Assembly: GCA_963924555.1 (NCBI GenBank)
Contig: OZ004595.1
Coordinates: 4,768,599 to 4,832,598 of the forward strand
From: Crambe crambe
Lineage: Eukaryota; Porifera; Demospongiae; Poecilosclerida; Crambeidae
Direction: 5' to 3'
Length of the DNA: 64,000 nucleotides
Below are positions 21,270 through 55,000 of this stretch, one piece after another. The first letter of the stretch is position 1, and each line of letters opens with the position of its first letter. The notes beneath the pieces were generated by a model. The model was not told the DNA's origin and searched no databases. It saw only the letters and a program-made list of their open reading frames with translations. The position numbers and the translations under genes were made by a program.

Positions 21270-23440
21270 TGATGAGTTTAAATTGATGCTTAATCTTCAC
21301 TATTCACTCTTGGTTGCAACTGGGATTTGGTTCATCATTTTTATATAGCTATAGCTAGCAGACTGTTCAGTATCGTAAACAACTCTGTGACATCATCAAC
21401 TGAACCCAAATGCCCCCCTCAAGGTCTGTGTTGGTGAACTCTGTTTGAAAAGGAGGCCGACAACAGGAGAATGAATTCTCTCCACCTTTACTGCCTTCTA
21501 ACATTTTCTCACTGTGATTGGTGAACTTTATGGACCTGTGATAGCAACAATAATTATGGTGCACAGTATTCATAACTTGCTTCCATAACAGATGAATCTC
21601 CTTCACTAATGACCTCATTCGAATGCACAGATTGCCATGCATTAATGCATTACAACACATTGCAACTGTAAAATGATCATAGCAGTCATGCAATTCAAAA
21701 TGATCATAGTAGCTAGACACTGCAACTGCAAGTTAAAAATAGTAGTCATGCATTTTTATGATCTAAGCAGCAGTTATAGCAACCCAATTCAGTGCCATAG
21801 TAGCAGTACTATGCACAATGATGATGGTCACTTACTAGTTCTGGTGGGTAGCTAAATGAAAAACGTGACATGCCCTGAGAAAAGATGCACTTTCACTCAA
21901 AATACAAAATACAAATAATAATCTTACCAAAATTGATTGAAGGACACATTGTTGTTTCATTAATGGTTTACTCCTACACTGTACTGTATCATACTGCCTT
22001 TTATAGGCTCAGAGATTTAATGTCAGTCATTAAGGCCAGTTAAAGTTCACAGGCTATGAACTTTTTGGATAGATCTTAGTACCATTCTGAAGTCCATAAT
22101 ATTGTGTGCCTTCACATGCAGCTGCCTTCATCATCTGGTCTGTTGGAAGAGTCCCCTCTCCTGTGTGCCCCCAGTTCCACAATTTCCTTTCCTCTCTCGC
22201 ACCCCTCGGCAGATGGGGATGGGGTAGTTGGGAATGCATCATTTTCAGGCGGTGCAAGCAGGTCCACCATTCCAATCAAGTAAGCATCTTTGTTTCTTTT
22301 TTTTTTGTGGTTATTAATTTTTTGAAAAACATCTTCATGGTTTTTGGTGCAAAAATAGCAGTGACATAGTGATTAGTGAGACTACCTTTCTATTGAAAGC
22401 CACTCCAACACATGTACAGCTACTAGTATTTTGACAACCTCCCTGTTTTCCTGAGGCATAAAATGAAGGGTCACAGCAAGTGTTCTTGGATTTCCTTACT
22501 CATTGAATGAAATAAACGGTGAGAGAGTCAACTACTTTCACTAGCTGAGTATGTATAGTGTTTAATATTCATGACCTTCTTCTGTTATCTCAGTACCACA
22601 GTTTGGAAGGAGATTATGGTTTCAAACTGGAGTGTGATGTATGTTACCTTGTTCTTTCATTATTGTAGTTATCATTTGTTATTGCTAGAACTTGTTTTTG
22701 TTGTTATTGCTAGTTGTTTTTGTTGTTTTGTTGTTATTGCTAGAACTTGTTTTTGTTGTTATTGCTAGTTGTTTTTGTTTATTGTTTCCATTGCAGATCA
22801 ATGGTAGAATGACTAGGAGTACAACTTTAGTGGTGGGTAAATTGCAAAAGCTTTCCCTCAAGCACTAGCACTCAATAATTAATACATCATTACCTGAAGT
22901 GTAGGTTTTAATTTTGATGATCCTTACCTAATTCCCCCCTGCCTGGCATGGCACGAGGCTACTGCAACTAATTTTGTAGTCAATGGGGTTAATGGGACTA
23001 TCACTCATACACTGAAGGCACTTTCATCTTGGTGGTAGCTAGCTACTTTTTATTTTTGTATCATGTATGGTTGATAGATTCCATTATACATCAGTCTGTT
23101 ATTGTTCGGTGATCAAGCTGCAACATTATACGTGAAATTGGTGATAATTTTATAGACTTGAAACATTATTGAAGAATGTAGAGTGCAATCAAAGGGAGGG
23201 TGTGCTCTTTACATGTTAACATTAAGTGAAAAAAAAAAATTGAAAATTTTAAAGATAAGAATGTAATTCTCTTCCTGTACAATGTTAATATGCAAACTTT
23301 GCAGGCAAGAAAAAGAGGGAAATTCCTAGAACTCTATCACAATCCTCAGAAAAGAAAACAAAAACTGCAGATCGAAAGGTTCACCATATGAAATTACATC
23401 ACGCATCCATTAATTTCTTTTTCTCACCATAATAATAATA
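21270..23440. other. Intergenic; short repeats and one coding-like fragment
   Basis: No supported complete gene. At 22640-22790 a phrase of about 35 bp (GTTATTGCTAGAACTTG / TTTTTGTTGTTATTGCTAG) repeats in tandem. On the minus strand, about 22280-22120 reads openly as a GC-richer, coding-like peptide (DAYLIGMVDLLAPPEND onward) ending in TGA, with no clear splice acceptor or start; I treat it as a possible remnant exon. About 23150-23400 is the groucho 3' flank that was copied to 11590. Confidence 0.4.
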
Positions 23441-23444
23441 ATAC

Positions 23445-42580
<19,136 letters not shown>

Positions 42581-43091
42581 GAAGCGAGACCAGAGAGAAG
42601 GCGGTCTCTTTCTTCCCTGGGAGAAACAGTCCAGAGAGAAGACTCTAGATTCTTGACGGTCAGCTGCACTGGTAGCTAGCTGACGACTCTCAGACGGTCA
42701 CACACTTGCCCTAGCGTTGGGTACCGCTGCTTCCTAGGTAGCTGTAGATTTTGCAATCTTCAGAGACTATCCCAAGTAATTATTTCCTCAAGTGCCCACA
42801 CCGGTCCGCAGTCGCTACTACGCTAGTGTACCGAAGCCCATGTAATAGTGCTTATTGCAACACATGAATAGGTTGAGTGTGTAAATTCATTACGATTGTC
42901 TGCTGTCCTAATCACTTTGTGTATAAACCAACAGTGCTACCGTTATTATTTTTAGCAAAGCATTCACCTGCAGTCAGGTGACCACGTGGCTTGATTTTAC
43001 CGGAAAGAATTTCAATTGAATAGACTATTTAATTAATCGAATCATCGTAATTTCGAAAAGAAAATCAAACGTAATAAAGAACCCAGCGCTG
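42581..43091. promoter_or_regulatory. Shared divergent promoter region of groucho and OPA1
   Basis: The start codons of the two genes face away from each other across 511 bases, so both 5' UTRs and promoters must fit here. A CACGTG box is at 42983-42988, next to a second CAGGTG. The middle is richer in G+C than the flanks (CCGGTCCGCAGTCGC at about 42802). No TATA box is obvious in a convincing place. The head-to-head reading depends on the short first exon of groucho being correct. Confidence 0.6.
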
Positions 43092-46000
43092 ATGGCTGCT
43101 TGCATCAGAGCTTCAAGATGCTATAAACTAGCATTAGGATGTGCACTGAGGCAACAAGCAAGCCCCACGGTTCCTTCTGTTTCAATACCTATGCACGTTC
43201 TTAAGCAACACTCGAGAGGATACAGTGGGCCATCTGGCAAGATTACTGGTTGGGTGAAAAGGAAACTTCTTACCGTACTTGCTGTTGCTGGACTATCAGG
43301 GGGAGCTCTCGTGATTGTAAGTATTGCTGTGATGCCATGGTAGTGGGATAAATAATATAACACTCGTAGTATTTCTCTTCAGGGAAATCCCCTAACTGTT
43401 TTTAGTGCGTATATTTATCTCCCTCCAGTGGCTATGTTGGAGGGCAAGTCAGTATTTGAGTTCGTGGAGAGTTATCACCATTACCATGGTATCACCACAG
43501 CTCTAGAGAAAAAGAAGCTTGCAAAACCTCTGTTTACTAAACTTTCATTGGAATTTAGGCAGCTCAATTAGTCATATGGTGGAGTGTCAATAATATAGTC
43601 TGAGCAGAAGCCATGTTTCATGAAGTCATGACTTGTAAAGCCATGGCTGGCTGACTAGCTAAAATAATCACTTGAACTGCTGAGCTCTTTAGCAAACTTC
43701 TCATGATGTTGTTTTGCAATGGGATGCGGTGAAACCTGTCTAACAAGACACCACCTTGTAATGAGAACACCCCTCTCCGTATTAGGCCACTCCACCACGT
43801 CTCCAATAGCACTTACTCCTCCAGCTACACACTGAGACTTTACTAAACAGACCACCTCCCTATTGAAGCTATTTATCCATGGTAGCACACTTTAAGAACT
43901 TTTTGTGTTACCTATTATGGATGATATAGAGGATTTCCAATTTGGTGACCGGATGCTAAAATCAGATTTCATGCATATTCATTATACTTTCAACTTCACA
44001 GTTATTTTGAAGGAAAAGTACTAAGAAAAAGGATAAAAACAAGTGAGCACCAAAGATTTCTTCTAAATAAGAAAGTTAAGTAGGGATAGCCTAAAATCTA
44101 GCTGGGCTATATAATGTACTGCAGCCTCGTATGAAAGCAATCCCTACATTTGCAATAGCTATAGGCAGTGGATGTAAATGTAGGGATTGTTTTCATACGA
44201 GGCTGCAGTACATTATACAGCCCATCTAGATGTTAGAAGAAATTTTTTTGCGCTCATGCATCTAGCAATCAATGTCAGTATGTCAGTAAACAAATGTCGT
44301 AAATTGATAGATCAAAATGCTATCTGTACCACTTGTCCAGCTCTTTGGATATATGTACCTCTTCATTGAGTGGGCAATGTTAGTGCACTTAAATACTTAT
44401 TGGATGCTGTAGTGTCCATATAAGGAAAGTGAAAGTTGTACATACGTAACATAATGAAATGCCTCGACTCATGCATGGCAATTCTCAATTATTATTTTTT
44501 TCCAGTCATTTTTCTTTGCCTTCAATTATCGGGTCAAATTCCATAAACATCTTTTTGTGTGGGAAGAACAGTTGTCGAGCAGTGCTTTGGCTGAGATTTC
44601 TTAATTTATCCACTTGTTTGAATGATTGTATTAGTATTAGAGCATATACCAGTATAGCTGTGCTTAATAGAGCAATTTGATCTGTCAGTTAGAGATAGTG
44701 CCCTCTAAGCTTAGTAGCCCTCACTCTCAGGGCGTGTCTGTTGTCCTTGCCTTGCCAGATCCATTGAGAGATTGAGAGATTGAATTCCCCCTCCCCCCTT
44801 ATCAAAGGAGGAAACTGTGCAATTGCCAGCAGTTAAGTTATTGATTGAACAAGTTGTACACGCCCAGTTTTCTGTAATAACACAAAAAATAAGTTTATTA
44901 TGAAGGTATTGTATTATACACAGGGGAAGTTGTATAAACATAGGGAGCCGCTTTTATCACTTAAACTGCTTGCTTATGTAAAGTCTGCATTATGATGACT
45001 AATACTGATGTGTTTTAAAGGGAAACAGATTGAAAGGAGGGCTCAAAGGAGATATTTTAAAGGGGAGGGCTGATAGAAATGATATTCGTGGGGACAGATA
45101 ATTATGAAGAGGAGGCCTTCATGATTATAAATGCTGGGCTCATGATAACAGTCAGTACAGGACATTTTCCGGTCAATTTCTTCATTTATCCGGTCATTCT
45201 CTGCCTTTGTTGTGCATACATTTTCAGATATTCCACAAAATGACCTCAAATTTCAGGTTTTGGACGAATTTGATGTTTCTACAACTCTTGAAATAAAGGA
45301 AACCGTCATGTCAAACTTGGCACACAAGAAATAGATATAACGTACACCATCAGTGAGTGTGAGTCTCTTAAATCCACATTTCTCAGGATCTTAAAAGCCA
45401 CCAAATTTGGTCAGACTAACAATTGCCATTGGATGCACGATTTGTTCCACTCACATCTTATGCCCATCTTAAAGACGATGTTATCAAAAAATAATTCTGT
45501 TTAGATCAGCATTTCCAAACGAAAGCCAGTTAAGACTCCACTCACTGATGGTGTGTTATTATATCTATTTCTTATTATTGTGTGCCAAGTTTGACATGAT
45601 CAGTCATGACGGTTTCCTTTATTTCAAGAGTTGTAGAAACATCGAATTCGTCCAAAACCTGGTCATTTTGTGAAATATCTGAACATCTATACACAGTTAA
45701 GTGCTGAAATTTTACCCAGTGTCTAGATACCTGGAGCTCTCAAAGTTTGGTCATTCAATTATCTAAAATGAGCCCAAACCAAAAAAAAATCTACTCTTTA
45801 AGCTGGAAGCACTGAGAGTTATGTACATACGTATATATGATTAAACTGTGTACGAATTTATCCAGATTTATGGTCAAATGCGCTCGACAGTGGAGCAACT
45901 GTCTTGGGTGGAGCGACTGTACCCTTCAAATCTGGCTCAGGGAGTGGCTGACGGAGTGGCAGGTGGAATGGACTCAATCTCGAGCTGGCTGAAGACCAGA

Positions 46001-49000
46001 AGCAAGGCCAGTGAAGCTCCCACCACTGACCAAAACAATACAAGTTCTAGTGGTTCAAGTTACTCTACCGGAAAAAGGTAATTTTAATAGTGTACTATGT
46101 AAATGAAAGCACTAGTTTCAGTTCACTTAGTTGCCTTTGTCCTGAGATTGGCTACATTTACGTAACAGTGTACCCAATCCATTGGAACATCATAATTGAC
46201 TGCCACCTCTTCACATAAGCAAACAAACAAACAAACAAGCTACCAAACAGACAAGTAAACAAACAAATGAGTAAGCAACAAGCTACCAAACAGACAAGTA
46301 AACAAACAAACAAGTAAGCAAACAAGCTACCAGACAAATAAACAAGTAAGCAAATAAGCTACCGAACAGACAAACAAACAAGCAAACAAGCTACCAAACA
46401 GACAAGTAAACAAACAAGCAAGCAAACAAGCTACCAAACAGACAAGTAAACAAACAAGCAAGCAATCAGGTTGGCTACATACTTATGTGGTGTTCAAGTG
46501 ATTATGAAGTTGAAGATATTTCTTCTATTATTGATCGAGTTTCTGTGTACGATTAGACAAGAGAAGTGAAGATAAAGGTGCTGTGGGTTTATAATTCAGT
46601 TGATAGCACATCAGTATGCAAATATTCAATTATCATGAATACCCTAGGGCATTGCCGATAAAGTGCTTTCCTCTTTCACAGTCTTAGTCTATACAACAGC
46701 TAGCGAACATGTGGCAGTTGCCTGTTACTAACTTCCATTTTAATAACAACCTACGCACCTTATCTTTGGTGTCATTAAAGGAAAAAAATTAATGTTGATA
46801 GTGATCTAAACTGGTTTGACTGGATGATCTTTGAGCAGCCTAAACTCTGCTTTGGAAGCCTCATGAAATCATTGTTGGAGGTCAGCAATATTTCTGATGT
46901 TTATACATACAAATTTTCTTCTACGTATGCTGACCAATAGCATTTCTGTATGAAATTTTCATCTCGAGTTATGTGCCAATGATTATATGTACATCTATAT
47001 AGTCACTTGAAAGTGTATTAGTCACAGTGCATGTGATTTGTCATGTGATTTGTAATAATAGCATCAATGACTTCTCGTTGTGTATTTAGCCATTGTAATC
47101 ATAATTTTGCAGTCCCCCTAGTACAAGCTTCAATACTTCTAAGGACAGACTGTTGAATAGTGAGATCGCAGAGCTTCAGCGCAGGATCCAGGCCTTGGAG
47201 AAAGAGAACAATGAACTGCGGAGGGAGATGAGTAAAGCTGACCCTAGTAAGATACGCTCCAGCCGAAAGGTAAGCCCTCTCTATCTATGTAGCAGGAAGG
47301 TGCCTCAACGTGGCCTGAGGTTGAACTTGGCTTTGTTGTTGGTGGTGGTATTGTTATTGTTGTTGTTGCAATATATCGTGGCATCTCTTCTTGGTCCCAA
47401 AGAGGTTCCAAGTATTGCACAGAATATGTACAACCAAAAATGAAATTATAAACACAAATTATTATATTAGTGTGCAATAATACTTGAAGAAGTCAATTAA
47501 TAAAGAGATGCAGAGGATTAAGTACAGGGTTTCATACAGCAGAGGGGGGGGGGGGGGAAGGGAGATCCCCCCTCTGATAGAAATCCCCCCCCCCTCCCCT
47601 TGACCAATTACTGAATGTGTCTTCTATATAGCACATTTTTTCTTTTCACATTTTTTGTAAACACAAATTATTATATTAGTGTACAAGAATACTTGAAGAA
47701 GTCAATTAATAAAGAGATGCAGAGGATTAAGTACAGGGTTTCATCCCCCCTCTGATAGAAATCTCCCCCCCCCTCCCCTTGACCAATTACTGAATGTGTC
47801 TTCTATATAGCACATTTTTTCCCTCACACAAGTACGCCCACATGCATAGTCCCCCCTCTATCCAAAATTCCTGCATGAAACCCTGAAGTAGCCATCATAT
47901 GACAGAAGAATAGCTCTTTAATATTCCACATGTGTTTACTAGAGAATATCACGTTGAGTCTGGCTGACCTAAACTTTCCCAATTTAGTAGCTCTGTTGGT
48001 ATTGATTGTAAAACAGTGGGTATTATACCATTTAGACAGGTACGCAGATAATAGTCAGTTTGGGCTCCCTACAAGCTACAAGTGAATTCCCAAATGTGAT
48101 ACCATGTAGGACTCCCTAAAAGTTATTTGTTTCTCATTGCTTTTGTTTTGTTTGTTTCCACATGTTATCTTTTATTTTTTGAAGTCCATTCTTGGGAATT
48201 CTAGATACATGATAGTCCTCTGCTCTGCTGTTTATTCCCCTCCCCCTTTTCCTGCTCCTTGTAACAACAGTTCTTTGTGAAGGTTGTTTTTTTTGTGCAT
48301 GCATTTCACATTTAGGGGTTCTTGTTGGTTTGTTTCTTTTCTTCTGTATTTCAGGAGTCCACATCCAGAGGTTCTGTGTTTAATTTGTTTCTTTATTTCT
48401 TCTTCTTTTCCTTTCTTTTGTATTTCAGGGAGTCACACATTTAGGGAGGTGTTTTGTTTGCTGTTGTTTTTTATGTTGTTGTTTTTGTTGTTGTTATTTG
48501 TTGTTTGTTTGTTTTTTCTGGAAATTGTTTTTAGTAGCTATGTACCTGCTTACATTAAGCACACATTAAGAATCAATATCACCACTGTTATGTATTGATG
48601 CTAGTGCATAGCATTGTTACTACGTAGTAGTGTGTTATGTTTGCATGTGTAGTTTATTGTGCTCATGCATGTTAATTAACCCACAGCAATCTCTCATTGA
48701 ACTGTACACGGATGTACTCAATCTGCTTGCCGAATTTGATGCAAAGTCAAGTCGCAAAGAAGGGAAGTTTGTAAATACCCTTCCACAGGTGAGACAGTTT
48801 TAGACATGCATAATGATGTCACCTTATGCCCAGGACCACAGGCTAAGTATAAATAAATAAATGCAGCTGATATTTCAATGATCATACATACATACATACA
48901 TACATACATGCATGCATAATAAGGTAGAGTTTATAAGAGTCAGTTCAGCTGTGTATTTAATGTTGGATATTGTCAGGGTTCTCCTCAGGCATGCATCTTA

Positions 49001-52000
49001 ATTAAGGCGTAGTGGGCCACTATGCCTTCAGTTCTTCCCTCTATACCCTTATTATTCATTACTGGTGGCTGACTTCCACACCAGGAGCCATCTCAGCACA
49101 CTCATTGGGCCCCTCTCATTCATGATGATCACGATGCCTTCATTAAATTTTGGGGAGTTATATGCTCATGTTTGAGATTTATCATGAGGTGGACATCGTA
49201 ACTGTACCTGGTTGTCCAGTGAACCACCTACTTCTGGTATTATGCCTTAATGCTGTATATAGGTGGTTGTCGTGGGAGACCAGTCAGCTGGCAAGACCAG
49301 TGTATTGGAGATGGTTGCCAATGCTCGGATATTTCCTCGTGGTGGGGGAGAGATGATGACTCGTAGTCCTGTCATGGTCACACTCAGTGAGGGACCTGAA
49401 CACGTGGCTGTGTTTAGAGATAGCAGTAAAGTATGTACTTAATATAAAGTATTATGTGCAGGGCCAAATCATAGAATTATTAACCTGACATTTGATAGCA
49501 TAGCACTGAATACAACATCTGCTATAATTCTTTCTATTGAAAGCCATGCTGAATCACTGCTATGAGTTGATCATTTGGTCAATAAATGACAGTTTTTTTA
49601 CTTTTTAATCATTATGCTGTGAGCTGTGGGTATATCACCCCAATCACTATCATCACATCACTGTTGTGATAAATGTACAGGCACCTACACATGTAAACTC
49701 TTTATTATGCATATGAAAACTCAGCATAGTTTCAAGCTTGCACAAGTTTACCAGTGAACTTCCTGTGGGACAATTCTGGCTGATCTTATTTTACTTAATC
49801 AGTTTTTGGTCAGCTGGCAATGGGATTAGAACTATTATCCGGTACTGTGTACGTGTGTCCGGACAATTCCCCATTAGTCTGGTCTATTTTACTGGTCAAC
49901 TCCAGCTATCAACTCCAGCTAATGGGGTTAGATGTTAGTATACATATGCACTGCCTTATTGCAAACACTGGAAATACTATTATTTTAGGTGTATAACTTG
50001 AGCAAGGAGAAAGACCTTGAGAGCCTACGGAATAACATTGAGAAGCGCATGAGAGAGAGTGTTCGAGATGGAAGGACCATCAGCTCCCAGCCCATTTCCC
50101 TGACAGTGTATGGACCACAGCTCAAGAGGATGGTCCTAGTGGACTTGCCTGGCATAATTAGTGTATGAATTTTTTTTTTCTGTGTGTGTGCAGTGCATAT
50201 TCAAATCACTTGTATTCAATTTTCTCAGACTGTGACAACAGGAATGGCAGCAAATACTAGAGAGGAGATAGTGAAGATGTGCAGGTAAGAACTATTGAAT
50301 ATGGTTAGAGTGAAACCAGCTTACTGTGACCACATATTATGGGCTATGACTTAAATGTGGAGGTAGTCTCTTTATGGGAGGTCAAAATATTCAGGTCCTG
50401 TTAGGACATGGTCAAGTGGTCTCAATAGAGAGGTCGTCTGCAATTAGACTGTATCATCGAATAAGACATTTTCCATTTCCAAACTTGGTGTTTGTCAAGT
50501 AAGACATTTTCCATTTCTAAACTTGGTGTTTGTCATAAGACATTTTCCATTTCCGAACATGGTATTATCATACTTGTGACTCATATTTCCTCTCTATAAT
50601 ACATTACACACAGACAATACATGGAGAATCCTAACGCCATCATAATGTGCATTCAAGGTACGTAAGAAGGCTATTTTACTGTAGAAAATATCGTGATGTG
50701 AAACCCATGTGGTGGTGTTGTGTGACTTGCATACATGCATAGATGGTTCTGTTGATGCCGAGAGAAGTATGGTCACGGACCTGGTTAGTCAGATGGACAC
50801 TGAAGGTTAGTGAAGGGTTAAATCTACGTATGTATACATATTTCATAGTAGTAAATACTAGGTATATATGTCATTTGTGTTCCGTTGCATTATACATAAC
50901 CCTGCAATGAGAACTATTCTGCTGTGTATTCTTTTTGTGTTTCCATATGTTGTGTATGTAGGTCAAAGAACAATATTTGTGCTGACTAAAGTTGACATGG
51001 CGGAGAAAAGTGGAATTAAGCAGGAAAGAGTATGTTTCCATTAGACAGTGGACTCAACATTGTGTACTTATCCTTAAGTTCAGTAATTAACTGAATTAAT
51101 ACTGTTTTGGTTCAACTCTTAGATGACTGCCATATTGGATGGAAGACTCTTCCCCATGAAAGCTCTAGGCTACTATGCAGTAGTCACTGGAAAAGGTTAA
51201 TAAATAAATGTTATGATCTACACAGTGGCAATACATTAATAGTCATGTGATGTCATGTGATATGAGAGGCTGCCATATCCCCTATTAGTCGGGTGGATAT
51301 AATAAAAGAGTGAAATCTGGTAAGTGGTCGTACTTACTTTAAACAAGTATGATACAATCGAGTTTATAGCATGCATTGCATGCAATCATTACCATTACTT
51401 GCCCAATCAAAGTGGGCGTGTCTTGATCTATGCTCGTTTAGAAAGAACTGGCAATTATGAATGACGAGAAAGAAAGCGGGACAGAGGCTATTTCTGATGA
51501 AGATCGCGAGTTAGTAGAGCAACCACGCCAGTCAAAGAGTAGTGATAAGGTCTATTCAGTTGATGAAGCGATTAATCATTTGAGGTTTGGTCCGTTCCAA
51601 ATCCTGATCACGGTATTCTGTGGGCTTTTATGGATGGCTGATGCCATGGAGCTGATGATTCTCTCCGTTCTTTCTCCAGTGGTAGGGTGCCAGTGGGATC
51701 TCTCCAAGTCGGAAGAGGCCCTGATCACATCCATAGTATTTCTCGGCTTTTTCATTGGATCGTTCTTTTGGGGCGTCATATTCGACATCATTGGAAGGAA
51801 GAAAGGCCTCCTCTTGGTGAATATACTTATACTATTGTTTTCAGTGTTGAGTGCAATCAAAGTATCTCCAGATGATGGTAAGCTGCCAGGCTATCCATGG
51901 TTAATCGTCTGCCGTTTCTTGGTTGGATTTGGGGCCTCGGGTACGTCCCAGGTAATAACTTACTATGTTGAATTCCTCCCAGTGAAGGCCAGAGCTGTTT

Positions 52001-55000
52001 GTCTCGTCTTGGTAGACGTTTGGTGGTCAGTAGGAACCATGTTCGGAGCTGCATTGGCTATTGGAGTGATGCCCCATCTGGGATGGCATTGGTACTTAGG
52101 ACTTGCAGCTATTCCTTTAGTACTTGTCCTATTCTTCTTTCCTGTGGTGCCGGAATCTGCCAGGTTTTACCTGGTGAAAGGAAAATCAAAAGAAGCTGAG
52201 AAAGTCCTTGCAAAAGTTGCCCGTTATAATTGCAAGAAAGCTCTTTCTGGGAGACTCGTAGTGCAAGAAGATAAACAGGAAATGGACGTGCATAGAGATG
52301 TTGTCATGTATAGTCAAGGAAGCGTCGTTATTCCTGATCATGCAACCTCCTATGATGTCACCAGTGTTGATCAAGACGTGGATGATACTTCATACGAACT
52401 GAATCAAACCAACTCCGATGGAATCGAAGACACGCCGCTTTTGGATTCCGATGAAATAGCACCAGATGCTTCTTCTTCACAGGATGCCCCAGAGACTGAA
52501 GCAAGATCATCCAAAATCCACAACATTTTAAGGAGTTTCTCTCTTCTCTTTGTCGATGGGATGTGGAAGACGACAGTGATCTTATTCAATTTATGGCTAG
52601 GTGCCGCATGGCTGTACTATGGGATCATCCTTCTCACTACTTCTCTCCTACAACATGATCCTCATTGCGTCAGTATGCTCAGCACCAACAGCTCAGCCAA
52701 CGACTCCCTTACCTGCAGAGAACTGGACACCAATGACTACATCAAAATCCTCTGGGCAGCAGCGGCAGAGATACCTGGATTGCTCATCACTGTATTGCTC
52801 ATTGAACTCCTCGGAAGAAAGTTGACTTTGAGTATCGAATTCATAGGAAGTATGGTTGGGTTCCTACTTCTCTTCATCTGTTCTTCAAAGACGCTTCTCA
52901 CGTTCTTTCTCTTTTTAACTCGTGCTTTTACCACTGGGGTATTCCAAGGTGTGTATGTGTACACCCCCGAGGTCTATCCCACAAAGTCTCGAGCATTTGG
53001 ACTTGGTGTCTGTTCGGCAGCTGCTCGTATAGGTGCAATAGTAACCCCCTATGTTGCTCAAGTTTTGATCCATGCTAATGACTACGCTACCCTGTCGCTC
53101 TATGCTGGCTCCTGCCTTTTCTTTGCCATTCTGTCGTTGATGTTACCAATAGAGACTAAAGGAAGAGCTCTTCGTGATAAGGGACACAGTGGCAAGCTCT
53201 GATTGTTATAATTATGTGCTTTCATAACTTCAAAATAAAAGGCGTATATATATATTCAAGTTTATTTATTCTTCTATACTGTATTATTATGACTCTTATT
53301 AAATTTTTTAATTTATTCCATTAATAATTCTTAATTTATTCCATTAATAGATAGTTGACCTCCAGTACTTCTCTGCACAGACTGCAGAGCTACTGCTGAC
53401 CACTGACCAGCGGTTTCCCGACTGCGTGCGTGCGTGCGTGCATGCATGGGGCATGAAAAGGACCATATGTGGGACTCTATCTCACGGTCTCCCACTTACA
53501 AGCCCACATACACACACACATCCACCCACCAGCTTTAATTTGCTAGTGAATATCCATCTACCACCATGCCAGGCCATGTGACTGCTCAGCGGCAGCTACA
53601 TGATTTCCATTTACATGTGTGTGTGTGTGTGTGTTGTGTGGCTTTCTTCTTCTATAGGATCTAAATCTAATGAATGACTTTATTTTGTTTTGATACTTGC
53701 ATCTACATTTTGTAGGTAACACTGGAGATTCAATCTCAGAAATCCAAAAATATGAAAGGGAGTATTTTGCAAAGTCTAAACTATTCCAGTGAGTGAGTTA
53801 CATACAAGACACAACATTTTATCGTCTCAAGCATCTGTAAACTTCCTATTTTTGTCTGTGCAATAATAAAAATCATAGCTAATTATGGAGTAAAACTTGT
53901 CTGATCAGACCACAACCACCCTGTAATGAGACCACTTCTCTATTGCAGCCATTCCACCAGTTTCCAGCTAGCCTACCTTAAAAGACCACCTTACTATTAA
54001 GGCTGCTTATTCCTGACCCATGGGTGGTCGCAGTGAGCAGGTTTCACTATGATTCTTATACATGTGTGTGATTCTTATACATGTGTGTGTACTAGAGCTA
54101 TGAAGATCTAAACTTTGATCTTGTGCACAAATGCTTGCGTTCTTCTTGCTTGAAGATCCCTCGGCCTTGGTATCTAACTTATTTTATCAGAGTGTAAAAT
54201 TCTGGGCTGAGCCCTTCTTAAAATGCATGCGCTTGACCTATTTTGTGTGGGAGATAAACAACAATAACAACAACAGCAACAAAAAAAACCCTCCCCTTGT
54301 AGGAATGTATGAGACTAATTCACTTTTTGCTTGATCGTAGGAATGGTATGCTGATGGAGGCTCAACTCTCCACACGCAACATGATCAATGCTGTCACGGA
54401 GGAGTTCTGGAAGATGGTGAATGATTCTGTCCACGATCAAGCTCTCCATTTTAAGAGTAAGCAACCACGACCCTTACTTGTTTGCAGGGTGTAAAAAGGC
54501 AATGTATGGCTGGTATTTTTTAGCAAGGTTCTCATTTTAGGAATCTTGGAATTTACATGATCTTATTAGGGATTCAGGCCTTAGTCTCAAAATTCGCTTG
54601 CTTGCTGTGTCTCAACTGAATATGATGCAATTCACTTGTCATATGCTTATCTTTTTTGTTTTTTTAATGGAGCTCACAGGGTTATAGTAGTGAGCTCTCC
54701 AAAAATTAATAACCTCCTTGTGGTGTCCTTTGGTAACAGTCATGGTCTGCTCTCTCTGTTCATTCTTTATAAAGAGAGGGTTTAGGGCTAGATACGCTGG
54801 GTCTAGTCAGTACATACCACTACTGCATTGCCACATTTTTCACTTGATCAACAGCTATGAACACATTCTAGGTGTGTTAAAGAAAGTAATCAAAATGCAT
54901 TAGTACTTTAGGGATCTCCTTGAAATGGCTAGAAAACGGCCAGTGACCACGCAAAGTGGTTAATGGTGTTGTAGGTCCTCTAAGCTTATTGCAACAGGAA

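Noticed and set aside
43382-43571. 63-codon open stretch after TCTTCAG, following OPA1 exon 1
   Set aside because: It has an acceptor-like start but ends in a stop and has no OPA1-family similarity; exon 2 at 45866 joins exon 1 in phase. At most a poison or alternative exon.
48284-48598. 104-residue Phe/Leu/Cys-rich frame
   Set aside because: It derives from T-rich intronic sequence of OPA1 and resembles no protein.
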